From Candidatus Acidianus copahuensis (GTDB lineage Archaea > Thermoproteota > Thermoprotei_A > Sulfolobales > Sulfolobaceae), in the NCBI RefSeq assembly GCF_000632495.1, contig NZ_JFZT01000039.1, positions 114,501 through 178,500 on the forward strand: 64,000 nucleotides of DNA, in the 5' to 3' direction. Position numbers and translations under genes: made by a program. The notes under the pieces are model-generated. The model was not told where the DNA came from. It saw only the letters and a list, made by a program, of their open reading frames with translations, and made no database searches. This document shows positions 33,207 to 42,015 of this stretch, in pieces. Position 1 is the first letter of the stretch. The number at the start of each line of letters is the position of its first letter.

Positions 33207-34686
33207 GAAGCTTGATAATGTCCTTTTCTCTAAGTTTTTTCACTCTATATGATGGAGTTATAGTAGCTGGATGGTTAGCCTTAACCTGGTCTAGTCTTCT
33301 TATTGAAGTATGTGTAGGAGTCTTCTTAATGTCTTCTGGATTTGCTTTTGCTGTTTTAAGGATTTCATTTAAATTGAACGCAAATTTCTCAATTTCTTCC
33401 TTAGGCTCAGTTTCAGTTGGTTCTATCATTAACGCCTCCTTAACAATAGAAGGAAAATAGACTGTAGGAGCATAGAATCCTCTATCTATTAAAGCCTTGG
33501 CTATATCGAGCGCAGTTATTCCCCAATCTGTAGCTGGTTCTGCACTGAAAACCACTTCATGTTTTCTATATTTCTGTGGGAAAGGTAAATATAATCCTTC
33601 AACATTGCGTAAAAGTGAAACTAGATAATTTGTTGCAAGTGTACTCATTTTTCCGATCATTGATATTCCTTGAGGTCCTAATCCAGCCATATATGTAAAG
33701 GCTCTAGCTATATTTCCTACATTGCCATTATACGTAGAAATTCTTCCAATAGAGTTCTTAGGCTTTATGAACACAAATTTATCGCTTTTCTTCCCTACTA
33801 TAGGATAGGGCAAAAAGTCAACCATTTTACCCTTGGCGCATACAGCTCCAGCTCCAGGTCCTCCACCTCCATGAGGCACAGCAAAAGTCTTATGTAAGTT
33901 TACATGAACTATATCGAATCCCATATCACCTGGTCTAGCTACCCCAAGTATACCGTTAAGGTTAGCCCCATCGTAGTATAGAACACCATCTACTGAATGA
34001 ATATATTTTGCAATTTCTAGAATTTCATCCTCAAAAATACCCAGAGTATTAGGATTTGTTAACATAAAACCGGCTACTTTGTCAGAAACTAATTCTCTAA
34101 GCACATTAAGGTTTACTGTGCCCTTATCGTTCGTTTTAACGTAAATTACTTTAAAACCGACCATAGACGCACTTGCTGGATTAGTTCCGTGGGCAGTGTC
34201 TGCAACTAACATCTCGTCTCTATTTTTATTGTACTTTCTTATCATAAGTGATCCTGCTAGCTCTCCGGATGCTCCAGCAGGTATTGCAAGGCTACATTCA
34301 TCCATTCCAGTTGCTTCTGCTAACCAACTCTGTACATAATATAACATTTCCATTGAACCTTGAGTAGTATTTTCATCTTGAAGGGGATGGATATCCTCTG
34401 TAACTAAAGAAGCAATTTCCTCAATTTTAGGATTATATTTCATAGTACATGAACCCAATGGCATCATTCCAGAATCTACTCCAAAATTCATTTCCGACAA
34501 TCTAGTGAAGTGTCTTACAACTTCGAGTTCGCTAAGTTCTGGTAGTTCAGGATCTTGACTACGTCTTAAGCTATTGGGCAACTCAACTTCAACGTCTAAT
34601 TCTTCCCTGGGTATTAGCATTCCTATCCTTTTCTCTCCCTTTAGCTCGAATATTAATGGTTCGTTCCATTTTGCTTGTTCCCACAT
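33199..34686 (-). CDS. gcvPB: Glycine dehydrogenase (decarboxylating) subunit 2
   Basis: C-terminal half of the split P-protein, which decarboxylates glycine and passes the aminomethyl group to GcvH. 495 residues. The PLP lysine is in HVNLHKTFAVPHGGGGPG, and GSCTMKYNPK and MLTNPNTLGIFE are further P-protein motifs. It follows gcvPA by 2 nt on the minus strand, giving a heterotetrameric enzyme with that subunit. gcvT and gcvH are divergent across a short shared promoter region. Confidence 0.96.
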   Translation of the reverse strand: MWEQAKWNEPLIFELKGEKRIGMLIPREELDVEVELPNSLRRSQDPELPELSELEVVRHFTRLSEMNFGVDSGMMPLGSCTMKYNPKIEEIASLVTEDIHPLQDENTTQGSMEMLYYVQSWLAEATGMDECSLAIPAGASGELAGSLMIRKYNKNRDEMLVADTAHGTNPASASMVGFKVIYVKTNDKGTVNLNVLRELVSDKVAGFMLTNPNTLGIFEDEILEIAKYIHSVDGVLYYDGANLNGILGVARPGDMGFDIVHVNLHKTFAVPHGGGGPGAGAVCAKGKMVDFLPYPIVGKKSDKFVFIKPKNSIGRISTYNGNVGNIARAFTYMAGLGPQGISMIGKMSTLATNYLVSLLRNVEGLYLPFPQKYRKHEVVFSAEPATDWGITALDIAKALIDRGFYAPTVYFPSIVKEALMIEPTETEPKEEIEKFAFNLNEILKTAKANPEDIKKTPTHTSIRRLDQVKANHPATITPSYRVKKLREKDIIKLLK

Positions 34687-34688
34687 AT

Positions 34689-36026
34689 TTACTCACCCAT
34701 TAAGGAGATCACTTCATCTATCATTTCTCTTGCGTGCATTTCAGTGACGCAAAATAATGCTTTATTCTGTTCTATGGGTAAGCCGCCATGGATTCCATTT
34801 CTTAATAAAGACTCATGTATTTTCATGTAGTCCTTATTAAATGTCAATAAAAACTCTTCGAAGAAATCTCCACTATATTCCTTTTTAGCTATTCCTAGGT
34901 TCTCAGTTTTTTTAACCATGTAGTGTCCTCTTCTATATATTTCATTACCTAGTTCCTTGAGTCCTTCTTTACCTAATAATGATAAATAAACCGCATTTGC
35001 TATTGCCATTAACGCTTCATTAGTAGTTATGTTAGATGTGGCTTTTTCTCTTCTAATAAATTGTTCCCTAGTCTGTAGAATTAAGGTATAACCTTTATTT
35101 CCTTTCTCATCCTCTGTTATTCCGACAATTCTGCCTGGCATTTGTTTAACTAGTTTACCGTCCCACTTCGTAGCCATTATGCCCACATATGGACCTCCAA
35201 AATTCAGTGGTAAACCTAACTCTTGACCATCTCCTATTGCTATGTCAAAGTCGTATTCCCCAGGGGGTTTTATTATGCCTAGAGCTATCGGTTTTATCCC
35301 TGAAATCGTAATTATCCCTTTCTTTCTTGCTAAATCTGTTATACTCTCTAGTTCAGTCTCAAGGATTCCATAGAAGTTTGGTTGTTCAACGTAGACTGCA
35401 GCAGTATCACTTGTCATAAACTCTTCCACTTTTTGAAGATCAATCTCTCCTCTCGTATTATGTGGTATTTTTATTATGTCTAAACCTAAACCTGATGACC
35501 AAGTTTCTAATACTTCTAAGTGATAAGGATTTGTAAGATCTGAAACTAAAATCTTCTTCTTTCCTGTTAGTCGATAAGCCATCAAACCTGCTTCCGCTAG
35601 TGCTGTCCCCCAATCATATAGCGATGAGTTGACTACCTCCATTTCTAAAACTTCAGCCATCAGACTCTGATACTCGAAGAGAGATTGAAGAAGTCCTTGA
35701 TTTATTTCAGGTTGATAAGGTGTATATGAAGTATAAAACTCAGATCTCCCTATTATTGCCTTTACGGCTTTAGGAACATAGTGAGGGCAAACTCCTCCTC
35801 CCGTAAAAGGAGGGAACTTAAGTTTTAAGTTCCTTTCACTTATCTCTTTCACTTTTCTTTCTATATCATATTCAGAAAGAGGTTTACCAAAACCTATGTT
35901 TAGTCCTTTTTTTAAAAGAATTTCTTCCGGTATATCGCTAAACAGTTCGTCTATTGAGGAAACTCCTATATTTTTAAGCATCTCCTCTACATGTCCGAGG
36001 TTTGGTAACCAAGGGTGGCGATCCAT
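34689..36026 (-). CDS. gcvPA: Glycine dehydrogenase (decarboxylating) subunit 1
   Basis: N-terminal half of the split P-protein. 445 residues; it keeps the PLP fold but has no cofactor lysine motif of its own. Recognisable stretches are FTGGGVCPHYVPKAVK, YTPYQPEINQGLLQSLFEYQ and GDGQELGLPLNFGGPYVG. It is translated just before gcvPB. The ATG at 36026 lies 40 bp from the gcvT ATG; a minus-strand TATA-like GTATATTT at 36051-36044 sits at promoter distance. Confidence 0.95.
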   Translation of the reverse strand: MDRHPWLPNLGHVEEMLKNIGVSSIDELFSDIPEEILLKKGLNIGFGKPLSEYDIERKVKEISERNLKLKFPPFTGGGVCPHYVPKAVKAIIGRSEFYTSYTPYQPEINQGLLQSLFEYQSLMAEVLEMEVVNSSLYDWGTALAEAGLMAYRLTGKKKILVSDLTNPYHLEVLETWSSGLGLDIIKIPHNTRGEIDLQKVEEFMTSDTAAVYVEQPNFYGILETELESITDLARKKGIITISGIKPIALGIIKPPGEYDFDIAIGDGQELGLPLNFGGPYVGIMATKWDGKLVKQMPGRIVGITEDEKGNKGYTLILQTREQFIRREKATSNITTNEALMAIANAVYLSLLGKEGLKELGNEIYRRGHYMVKKTENLGIAKKEYSGDFFEEFLLTFNKDYMKIHESLLRNGIHGGLPIEQNKALFCVTEMHAREMIDEVISLMGE

Positions 36027-36065
36027 ATTAACTGACAGTAATGAAATATACGCTTGGGGATAATA

Positions 36066-37103
36066 ATGTTTGAAACACCTTTACTTAAAACTGAGGAAAA
36101 GTTTGGAGCTAATATAGGAGAGTTCGCTGGATGGAATATGCCATTAGCCTTTACTAGTTATTTAGAAGAACATCTAGCAGTAAGAAAAGAGGTTGCCTTT
36201 TTTGATCTCTCACATATGGGCAGGTTAAGGGTAAAGGGAAAGAGAGAAGAAATGGAAAAACTCATTTGTAGATCACTTAATACAGAAAAAGGTAAAATGA
36301 TAGGTCCTACGGCATTTCTTAACGATAATGCCGGGTTTGTTGATGACATAATGACGTATAAAGTTTCTGATGACGAGATTCTTATAGTAACTAATGCAAT
36401 AAACAGGGAGAAGGATATAAAGTGGATAACAGATAACTCATCTCTTAATGTAGAAGATTTAACCTTTAACTACGTCATGATTGCCATTCAAGGAAAGAAG
36501 ATATGGGATTATCTTCAGAAACCGGATTTAGAGTTCCTAAATTTTCAGTTAAATACAAAGTTTTTAGATGAGAACGTATTTCTATTAAGCAGATCTGGAT
36601 GGACAGGAGAGGATGGAATAGAAGTTTGGGCTACTAAGGAAACTGCAGAAAAAATATTTGAAAAATTACTTAATAAGAATATTAAGCCTGCAGGACTTAT
36701 AGCTAGAGATAGTTTAAGGCAGGAAATGGGTTTTGTGCTTTATGGAGAGGATATCGATGACAAAACTAATCCCATAGAGGCAAGATACTGGGTTTTCGAT
36801 ATAAGTAAGGAGTTTATCGGTAAGGAAAAATTAGTTGAGATTCTAAAGAATGGCGTTAGAAAAATAAGAATTGGATTTAAGCTCAAGAAGGGAGTTAGAA
36901 CTATTCCTAGAAATGGCTACAAATTAAAGGCATTAGATACTGAGGTTGGATATGTTACTAGCTCTACATACTCTCCATATCTCTCCAGGACAATTGGAAT
37001 GGGATATGTGAATTCCTCTCATGCTCTTTTTGGCTATAGTCTCTCGGTAGTAATAAGGGACAAAGAGTATAACGTTAAAGTGTCGGATTTTCCATTAATA
37101 TAG
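36066..37103 (+). CDS. gcvT: Aminomethyltransferase (glycine cleavage T protein)
   Basis: Releases ammonia from the aminomethyl-lipoyl H protein and transfers the one-carbon unit to tetrahydrofolate or its archaeal pterin counterpart. About 345 residues from ATG 36066 (MFETPLLKTEEKFGAN); TTG at 36054 adds four residues. Family motifs: FAGWNMPL, FFDLSHMGRLRVKG (with catalytic Asp nearby), GLIARDSLRQEMGFVLYGEDI, and ARYWVFDISKEFIGKEKL. gcvH starts 9 nt after the stop. Confidence 0.94.
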   Translation: MFETPLLKTEEKFGANIGEFAGWNMPLAFTSYLEEHLAVRKEVAFFDLSHMGRLRVKGKREEMEKLICRSLNTEKGKMIGPTAFLNDNAGFVDDIMTYKVSDDEILIVTNAINREKDIKWITDNSSLNVEDLTFNYVMIAIQGKKIWDYLQKPDLEFLNFQLNTKFLDENVFLLSRSGWTGEDGIEVWATKETAEKIFEKLLNKNIKPAGLIARDSLRQEMGFVLYGEDIDDKTNPIEARYWVFDISKEFIGKEKLVEILKNGVRKIRIGFKLKKGVRTIPRNGYKLKALDTEVGYVTSSTYSPYLSRTIGMGYVNSSHALFGYSLSVVIRDKEYNVKVSDFPLI

Positions 37104-37112
37104 GTGAATTTA

Positions 37113-37523
37113 ATGTCTTCGGAGGTTAAGGTAGGTAAATACATAGTATTGGTTGATAGATTTTACACGGATACAGATGAATGGGTTAAAATAGATGGTA
37201 ATATAGCTATCATTGGAATAACAGACTACGCTCAGAAAAAGTTGAGAGACATAGTAGGTATTGATCTACCTAAAGTTGGTCAAAAGGTAAAGTTAGGTGA
37301 TGTAGTAGCCACTGTGGAATCTGTAAAAGCTGCATCAGATATATTTTCCCCTCTTTCTGGGACCATTATAGAGGTCAACTACACTTTAACAGAGGAGCCA
37401 GAAAAAATAAATAAAAGTCCATATGATGAAGGCTGGATTTTTAAAATACAACTGGATGATGATAAAGAGAAGGAAAAACTATTAACTTATGACAAATATG
37501 TAGATAGGATAAAGGGTGATTAA
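37113..37523 (+). CDS. gcvH: Glycine cleavage system H protein
   Basis: Lipoyl carrier of the glycine cleavage system. 136 residues from ATG 37113, chosen because GGTGA sits 5 nt upstream; GTG 37104 is possible. The lipoylated lysine is in VESVKAASDIFSP with the usual ESVKA context, and DEWVKIDGNIAIIGITDYAQKKLRDI matches the fold start. It is directly followed by a PAC2-family gene with a TTG start adjacent to its stop. Confidence 0.95.
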   Translation: MSSEVKVGKYIVLVDRFYTDTDEWVKIDGNIAIIGITDYAQKKLRDIVGIDLPKVGQKVKLGDVVATVESVKAASDIFSPLSGTIIEVNYTLTEEPEKINKSPYDEGWIFKIQLDDDKEKEKLLTYDKYVDRIKGD

Positions 37524-38270
37524 TTGCCTGACGAATTTCAAGTAAAAGAAGATTACATACCGTCAATATCTAAGCCAAATTACTTATTAATTGGGATACC
37601 TGATGCAGGACTAGTTGGTGAGATCGCAACTGAGTTTCTTATAGAAAAAATGAATCTAAGGGAATTTGGTTACTTGTATTCTAGGAAGTATATCCCACCA
37701 ATAATGCACGTAGAAGGCGGTGTAGCGAGGTCACCTGTAAAACTCTATCATAGTTCGAACTTTATTGTCTTACATTCTTGGACTGCATTACCAGCCTCCT
37801 CCATGTATCCTATAGCAGAATTTATAACAGACTATGCACAAAAATATAATGTAGGGACAATAATATCCATAACCGGAGTCCCAATACCTAATAGACTTGA
37901 TGTGGAGAAACCCACAGCGTATTGGATTGCAAATAGTTCTGATGTGTCTACGGAATTGGAAAAATCTGACCTGATGAAAAAATTTGGAGACGGTTATATC
38001 TCTGGTCCTTATGCTCCAATACTCCAAGTCTCATCCTTAAAAGGTCTAAGAAATTTTGTTGTTGTTGTTGAATCATTTCTTGATATTCCTGATCCTGAAG
38101 CCTCAGCTGTTGCCTTGAACGTAATTTCAAAGTATATAGGATTCTCTATTGATGTAAGTTCTCTTCTCCAAGAAGCTGAGGATATAAGGTCTAAGATAAA
38201 AGGGCTTATGGAACAGACAAAGAAGGAGCTTCCGTCCTACTCATCCTCTAGACCAATGAGTTACGCGTGA
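37524..38270 (+). CDS. PAC2-family protein (proteasome assembly chaperone-like)
   Basis: 248 residues. The N-terminal LIGIPDAGLVGEIATEFLIEKM and the later EGGVARSPVKLYHS and ISITGVPIPNRLD are typical of the PAC2 superfamily, an alpha/beta fold shared with proteasome assembly chaperone PAC2. Archaeal members may assist proteasome alpha-ring assembly, but this is unproven. The TTG start at 37524 directly follows the gcvH stop and GGTGAT. Residues 210-248 form a helical, Ser/Lys-rich tail. A small-HSP-like gene overlaps its stop, suggesting a protein-quality pair. Confidence 0.85.
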   Translation: MPDEFQVKEDYIPSISKPNYLLIGIPDAGLVGEIATEFLIEKMNLREFGYLYSRKYIPPIMHVEGGVARSPVKLYHSSNFIVLHSWTALPASSMYPIAEFITDYAQKYNVGTIISITGVPIPNRLDVEKPTAYWIANSSDVSTELEKSDLMKKFGDGYISGPYAPILQVSSLKGLRNFVVVVESFLDIPDPEASAVALNVISKYIGFSIDVSSLLQEAEDIRSKIKGLMEQTKKELPSYSSSRPMSYA

Positions 38271-38275
38271 TCTTC

Positions 38276-38635
38276 ATGCCAGCATACAGAGATCTTTATG
38301 ACATGGTAAAAAGGATGATTGAGGGAGAGGAGAAAAAGGTTGAAGAGATTGAAAGAGAAATGAGAGAAGAAATTGAAAGAGAATTTGAGGAACCACTTTA
38401 CACGCGATCTGAGGAAAATGAAAAAATATATTATGTTATTGACGTTCCATTTTTAGACCCAAATACTCTTTACGTTAAAGTCGAGAATAAAAAAATAGAG
38501 CTTAAATGTGAGGATAAGATGAAAAGAAAACATAGCCTCCTAATTCATGTAAAAGAGGACATTTCAAGTTATGACGTTCAAGTAATTAGAAATAAGGGTT
38601 TTATAAAGCTCGTTCTCCTAAGGAGAACTAGTTAA
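38276..38635 (+). CDS. HSP20/alpha-crystallin-like protein
   Basis: 119 residues from ATG 38276, 5 nt after the PAC2 stop. The first 45 residues are a highly charged helix (EGEEKKVEEIEREMREEIE). The remaining half is a compact beta domain, YYVIDVPFLDPNTLYVKVEN to SLLIHVKEDISSYDVQVIRN, resembling the alpha-crystallin/CS fold. The A-x-x-x-G-x-L core and the IXI tail of true small heat-shock proteins are weak or missing, so chaperone activity is uncertain. Read with the PAC2 gene it may act in protein quality control. Confidence 0.65.
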   Translation: MPAYRDLYDMVKRMIEGEEKKVEEIEREMREEIEREFEEPLYTRSEENEKIYYVIDVPFLDPNTLYVKVENKKIELKCEDKMKRKHSLLIHVKEDISSYDVQVIRNKGFIKLVLLRRTS

Positions 38636-38714
38636 AAATAGCTTTTCAAAAGCCTATGATAAAGTTATAATACTTTTATAAACGGCGTTAAAGATATGAA
38701 ATTGGGTGTGATTT

Positions 38715-39713
38715 TTGGAAGATGTAGACAATTCTAAGGACATAGAGACCAGAAAAGTCCAGAAATTAGGATCTTCTTCGCTTTTCATTGTTTTACCAAA
38801 GAAATGGATAAATAGGTGGAGCATAAAGCCTGGGGACAAGATCTTGATTGAAGTGTCAGATGATGGCTCTCTTAAGCTCCTTGCAGAAAAGACCAGGCTC
38901 CTTTCTAATAGAAAGTCTATTCAGATTGACGTTGATCTTTTTAAGCAACCCATTCCAGGAATAATACCTTGTCTATATTCCCTCGGTTATGACGAAATAG
39001 TGTTTATTTCAAAGAAGTCCATAATTCAGAAAGATATAGAGGATATAATAACGGTAACTAAACAAATGGTTGGAGCTGAGGTTACTGAAGCATCAGAAAA
39101 TAAGATTAAGGTTGAGTGCTTACTTGATGCAGAGAAAGTTGGAGTAGAGTCTCTTTTACGTAGAATGCTAAACATTATTTCAAAGAAGATAGACGACATA
39201 GTTTCATATGCTTCTTCTGAAGAACGTAAAAATAATGGAATAAGTACTGAGGACCTTAGAAAGGTTTACTTAATGTTGCTTCGTCATACAATGGGAAGTA
39301 GATATAATATGACGAAAAATATGAGCAGGAATTTCCTTGTTGTTGAAAACGCGACTCTATTGCTTAATGTGTCCAAGATCATAGATGAAATTTTCACGTT
39401 AGTGACATCAAGTAAACTATCCGAAGTTGAGCTATCAATGGTTAGTAGTGTTATGCAGAGGATAAACGATCTCTTGGACGAGGTTGTCATGACCATACTT
39501 TTCCCAAGTATAAAGAGAGTTTCAAACGGTTTAGGTCTTATATCCCAAATAAAGAATACCATATCTTCTATTTCATCTTTGCAGAATTCCGCACTTTTAG
39601 TTTATATCCAGGTACTTATTTCTAATTTAGAAATGGCTCTTGATAATTCTTCTTGTACATTGTTCTTGGAAGATATGCCATGGATAGAAAGAAACTTTAA
39701 TAGTATTAAATAA
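38715..39713 (+). CDS. AbrB-domain PhoU-like regulator
   Basis: 332 residues. Residues about 8-55 form a SpoVT/AbrB DNA-binding domain (VQKLGSSSLFIVLPKKWINR, then KPGDKILIEVSDDGSL). The C-terminal part is helical with repeats typical of PhoU, a regulator of phosphate uptake that binds metal clusters. Such fusions occur in many Archaea. TTG at 38715 with GGTGTGAT upstream is the likely start. sufC begins 21 nt after its stop but has a separate role; a shared transcript is possible. Which transport system it controls is not visible here. Confidence 0.8.
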   Translation: MEDVDNSKDIETRKVQKLGSSSLFIVLPKKWINRWSIKPGDKILIEVSDDGSLKLLAEKTRLLSNRKSIQIDVDLFKQPIPGIIPCLYSLGYDEIVFISKKSIIQKDIEDIITVTKQMVGAEVTEASENKIKVECLLDAEKVGVESLLRRMLNIISKKIDDIVSYASSEERKNNGISTEDLRKVYLMLLRHTMGSRYNMTKNMSRNFLVVENATLLLNVSKIIDEIFTLVTSSKLSEVELSMVSSVMQRINDLLDEVVMTILFPSIKRVSNGLGLISQIKNTISSISSLQNSALLVYIQVLISNLEMALDNSSCTLFLEDMPWIERNFNSIK

Positions 39714-39734
39714 AATGATAAAATAGGTCTAAAT

Positions 39735-40475
39735 ATGTCGACGCTTAGAATAGAAGATCTTCACGTTGAAGTTGAAGGTAGGGAAGTTATAAAGGGGATC
39801 TCTTTTGAGATGAATAGTGGCGAGATACATGCTCTTATGGGGCCTAACGGAAGTGGGAAAACCTCGCTCTCATTAGCCTTAATGGGGCATCCAAAATATA
39901 AAATTACAAAGGGGAAAATACTGCTTAATGATGAAGATATAACTAACTTAGAAACTGACGAAAAAGTTAAGCATGGCCTTTTCTTGGCTTTTCAGAATCC
40001 AGTTGAGATTGGTGGAGTTAAGTTATCTACTCTCCTTATTGCAGAATATAATAGAGTTTATGGGTCTAATACACCAATTATGGAAGCCTTTTCAAATGTT
40101 AAAGGATTAACAAAGGAGTTGGGTGTTTCAGAATCTCTCCTAAATAGAGGAATATTTGAAGGATTTAGTGGAGGTGAAAAAAAGAGGATAGAAATTCTAC
40201 AGATGGCTATTCTAAAGCCCAAATTCGCTATTCTAGATGAGCCAGATTCAGGAGTAGATGTCGACGGTCTAAAGATCATATCTGATATGATTAAGAAGCT
40301 AAGAGGAGATCTTAACACTGGATTTCTTGTTATAACTCACTATAGAAGGATACTTGACTATATAAATGCGGATAAAGTTCATGTTCTATATAGAGGTAAG
40401 ATCGTAGCTAGTGGTTCTATGGAACTAGCAAAACTAATAGATGAAAAGGGATATGATGCAGTTATCAAGAATTAA
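39735..40475 (+). CDS. sufC: Fe-S cluster assembly ATPase SufC
   Basis: ABC-type ATPase that drives the SufBC(D) scaffold. 246 residues. Walker A GPNGSGKT, Q-loop AFQNPVEIGGV, signature FSGGEKKR, Walker B FAILDEPDSGVD and H-loop TH (VITHYRR) are all present. The DEPDSGVD variant of the Walker B/D-loop is characteristic of SufC rather than of transporter ATPases. sufB and sufD follow after 100 bp. Confidence 0.95.
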   Translation: MSTLRIEDLHVEVEGREVIKGISFEMNSGEIHALMGPNGSGKTSLSLALMGHPKYKITKGKILLNDEDITNLETDEKVKHGLFLAFQNPVEIGGVKLSTLLIAEYNRVYGSNTPIMEAFSNVKGLTKELGVSESLLNRGIFEGFSGGEKKRIEILQMAILKPKFAILDEPDSGVDVDGLKIISDMIKKLRGDLNTGFLVITHYRRILDYINADKVHVLYRGKIVASGSMELAKLIDEKGYDAVIKN

Positions 40476-40532
40476 TATTTTTAAGTATTTTTAACATTTT
40501 TGTTATTACAAAAATAAACTGGTTACTAGAAA

Positions 40533-40560
40533 GGTTTAAATGTTTCTTTAACAATGTTAA
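40533..40560 (+). promoter_or_regulatory. sufB promoter with a short dyad
   Basis: GGTTTAAATG at 40533-40542 is a TATA-like element and the dyad TTAACAATGTTAA (40548-40560) lies at the expected transcription start, 16 nt before the ATG. A second similar dyad, TAACATTTTTGTTA, lies further upstream (about 40491-40504). Both could bind an iron or redox regulator; this is suggested by symmetry only. Confidence 0.4.
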
Positions 40561-40575
40561 AGATGGAGAAGTAAG

Positions 40576-42015
40576 ATGACAGACGAAAGATTATCAGTTG
40601 ATATAAACGAGATCATAAATGCCTCAATTGAGGCTAAATATGATAGAATAAGTCAATTAGAGTTTCATAGAAGAGTTGTTGAGTCAGGCCTTTCAAGAAG
40701 TACCATAGAGACAATTTCAAAGGCTAAAAAGGAACCAGAGTGGATGCTTAGATTAAGACTTAAGGCATTAGAACTTTTTGAAAAACTTCCAACTCCAAAT
40801 TGGCTTCCTGAAGTCCTAAATACACTTAATATATCTAATCTAGAGCTTTACGTTAAACCTGACATTGAAAGGACGGATAATTGGGACGAAATTCCTAAGG
40901 AAGTTAAAGAATATTATGATAAGCTTGGAATTCCAGAATCGGAAAAGAAATTCCTTGGAGGACTTGTGGCAGTATTCGAATCTGAACCTATTTACAATAA
41001 CGTAAAGCAAGAGCTCCAGAAAAAAGGTGTAATAATGATGTCTCCAGAGGAAGCAGTGCAGAAGTATCCAGACCTATTCAAGGCTTACTTTATGAAGATA
41101 TTTCCTGCATCTGATCATAAATTTGCAGCGTTACACGCTGCCTTATGGAGTGGAGGAGTTTTTGTTTACGTGCCAAAAGGTGTGAAAATAACTAATCCAG
41201 TAGAGGGATTCTTTGTCATAGGGACAGAAATGGAAGGACAATTTGAGCACACTTTGGTAGTAGCAGACGAGGACTCATACATACACTTCATAGAAGGATG
41301 TAGTGCACCTCAATTTAAGAACTTCTCATTCCATGATGGTATGGTAGAGCTATACGCAAAGAAAAACGCCCATATTAAGTTTACTACTATTCAAAACTGG
41401 AGTAAAGACGTGATAAATTTCAATAATAAGAGAGCATGGGCTGATGAGAACTCAACAGTAGAGTGGGTAGAAGGTTCCCTTGGCTCTAAGTATAGTTTTG
41501 TGTATCCATCTACAATACTTAGAGGTAGGAACGCTTCTTCAACTAGTCTAGTTGTAACTTTAGCATCTTCTGAAGGTGACTGGAAGGATAGTGGTTCTAA
41601 AATGATTCATGCAGCTCCTAACACTAAAAGCAGGGTTATTAATAAGAACATTGGATTCAATGGAGGAATAAATGTCTATAGAGGCCTTGTAAAGGTTAAT
41701 AAAGGTGCGTCTAACTCTAGAGCATTTGTAAAATGTGATTCATTAATGTTAGATGAGAAGACTAAAGCATATACTTTTCCGCATAATCAAGTGTTCGAAG
41801 ATAGCTCGGAGGTAGCTCACGAAGCCCATACATTTAGGATGAGCGAAGATCAGTTGTTTTACTTGATGAATAGAGGAATTGGAGAGAAAGAAGCTACATC
41901 TATGTTAGTATTAGGATTTATAGATGAGATAATGAAAGAATTACCATTTGAATACGCGACAATGTTAAACAAGGTTATAAGACTGGAGTTAGAGAAGTTA
42001 GGAGCAGTGGCATGA
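40576..42015 (+). CDS. sufB: Fe-S cluster assembly protein SufB
   Basis: Scaffold subunit of the SUF system on which Fe-S clusters are assembled. 479 residues. Family motifs are YVPKGVKITNPVEGFFVIGTEMEGQFEHTLV, YIHFIEGCSAP (carrying the conserved cysteine), VEWVEGSLGSKYSFVYPS, and a C-terminal DEKTKAYTFPHNQVFEDSSEVAHEA. The stop is followed immediately by the sufD ATG. GGAGAAGTAAG upstream of the ATG could act as a ribosome-binding site. Confidence 0.96.
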   Translation: MTDERLSVDINEIINASIEAKYDRISQLEFHRRVVESGLSRSTIETISKAKKEPEWMLRLRLKALELFEKLPTPNWLPEVLNTLNISNLELYVKPDIERTDNWDEIPKEVKEYYDKLGIPESEKKFLGGLVAVFESEPIYNNVKQELQKKGVIMMSPEEAVQKYPDLFKAYFMKIFPASDHKFAALHAALWSGGVFVYVPKGVKITNPVEGFFVIGTEMEGQFEHTLVVADEDSYIHFIEGCSAPQFKNFSFHDGMVELYAKKNAHIKFTTIQNWSKDVINFNNKRAWADENSTVEWVEGSLGSKYSFVYPSTILRGRNASSTSLVVTLASSEGDWKDSGSKMIHAAPNTKSRVINKNIGFNGGINVYRGLVKVNKGASNSRAFVKCDSLMLDEKTKAYTFPHNQVFEDSSEVAHEAHTFRMSEDQLFYLMNRGIGEKEATSMLVLGFIDEIMKELPFEYATMLNKVIRLELEKLGAVA

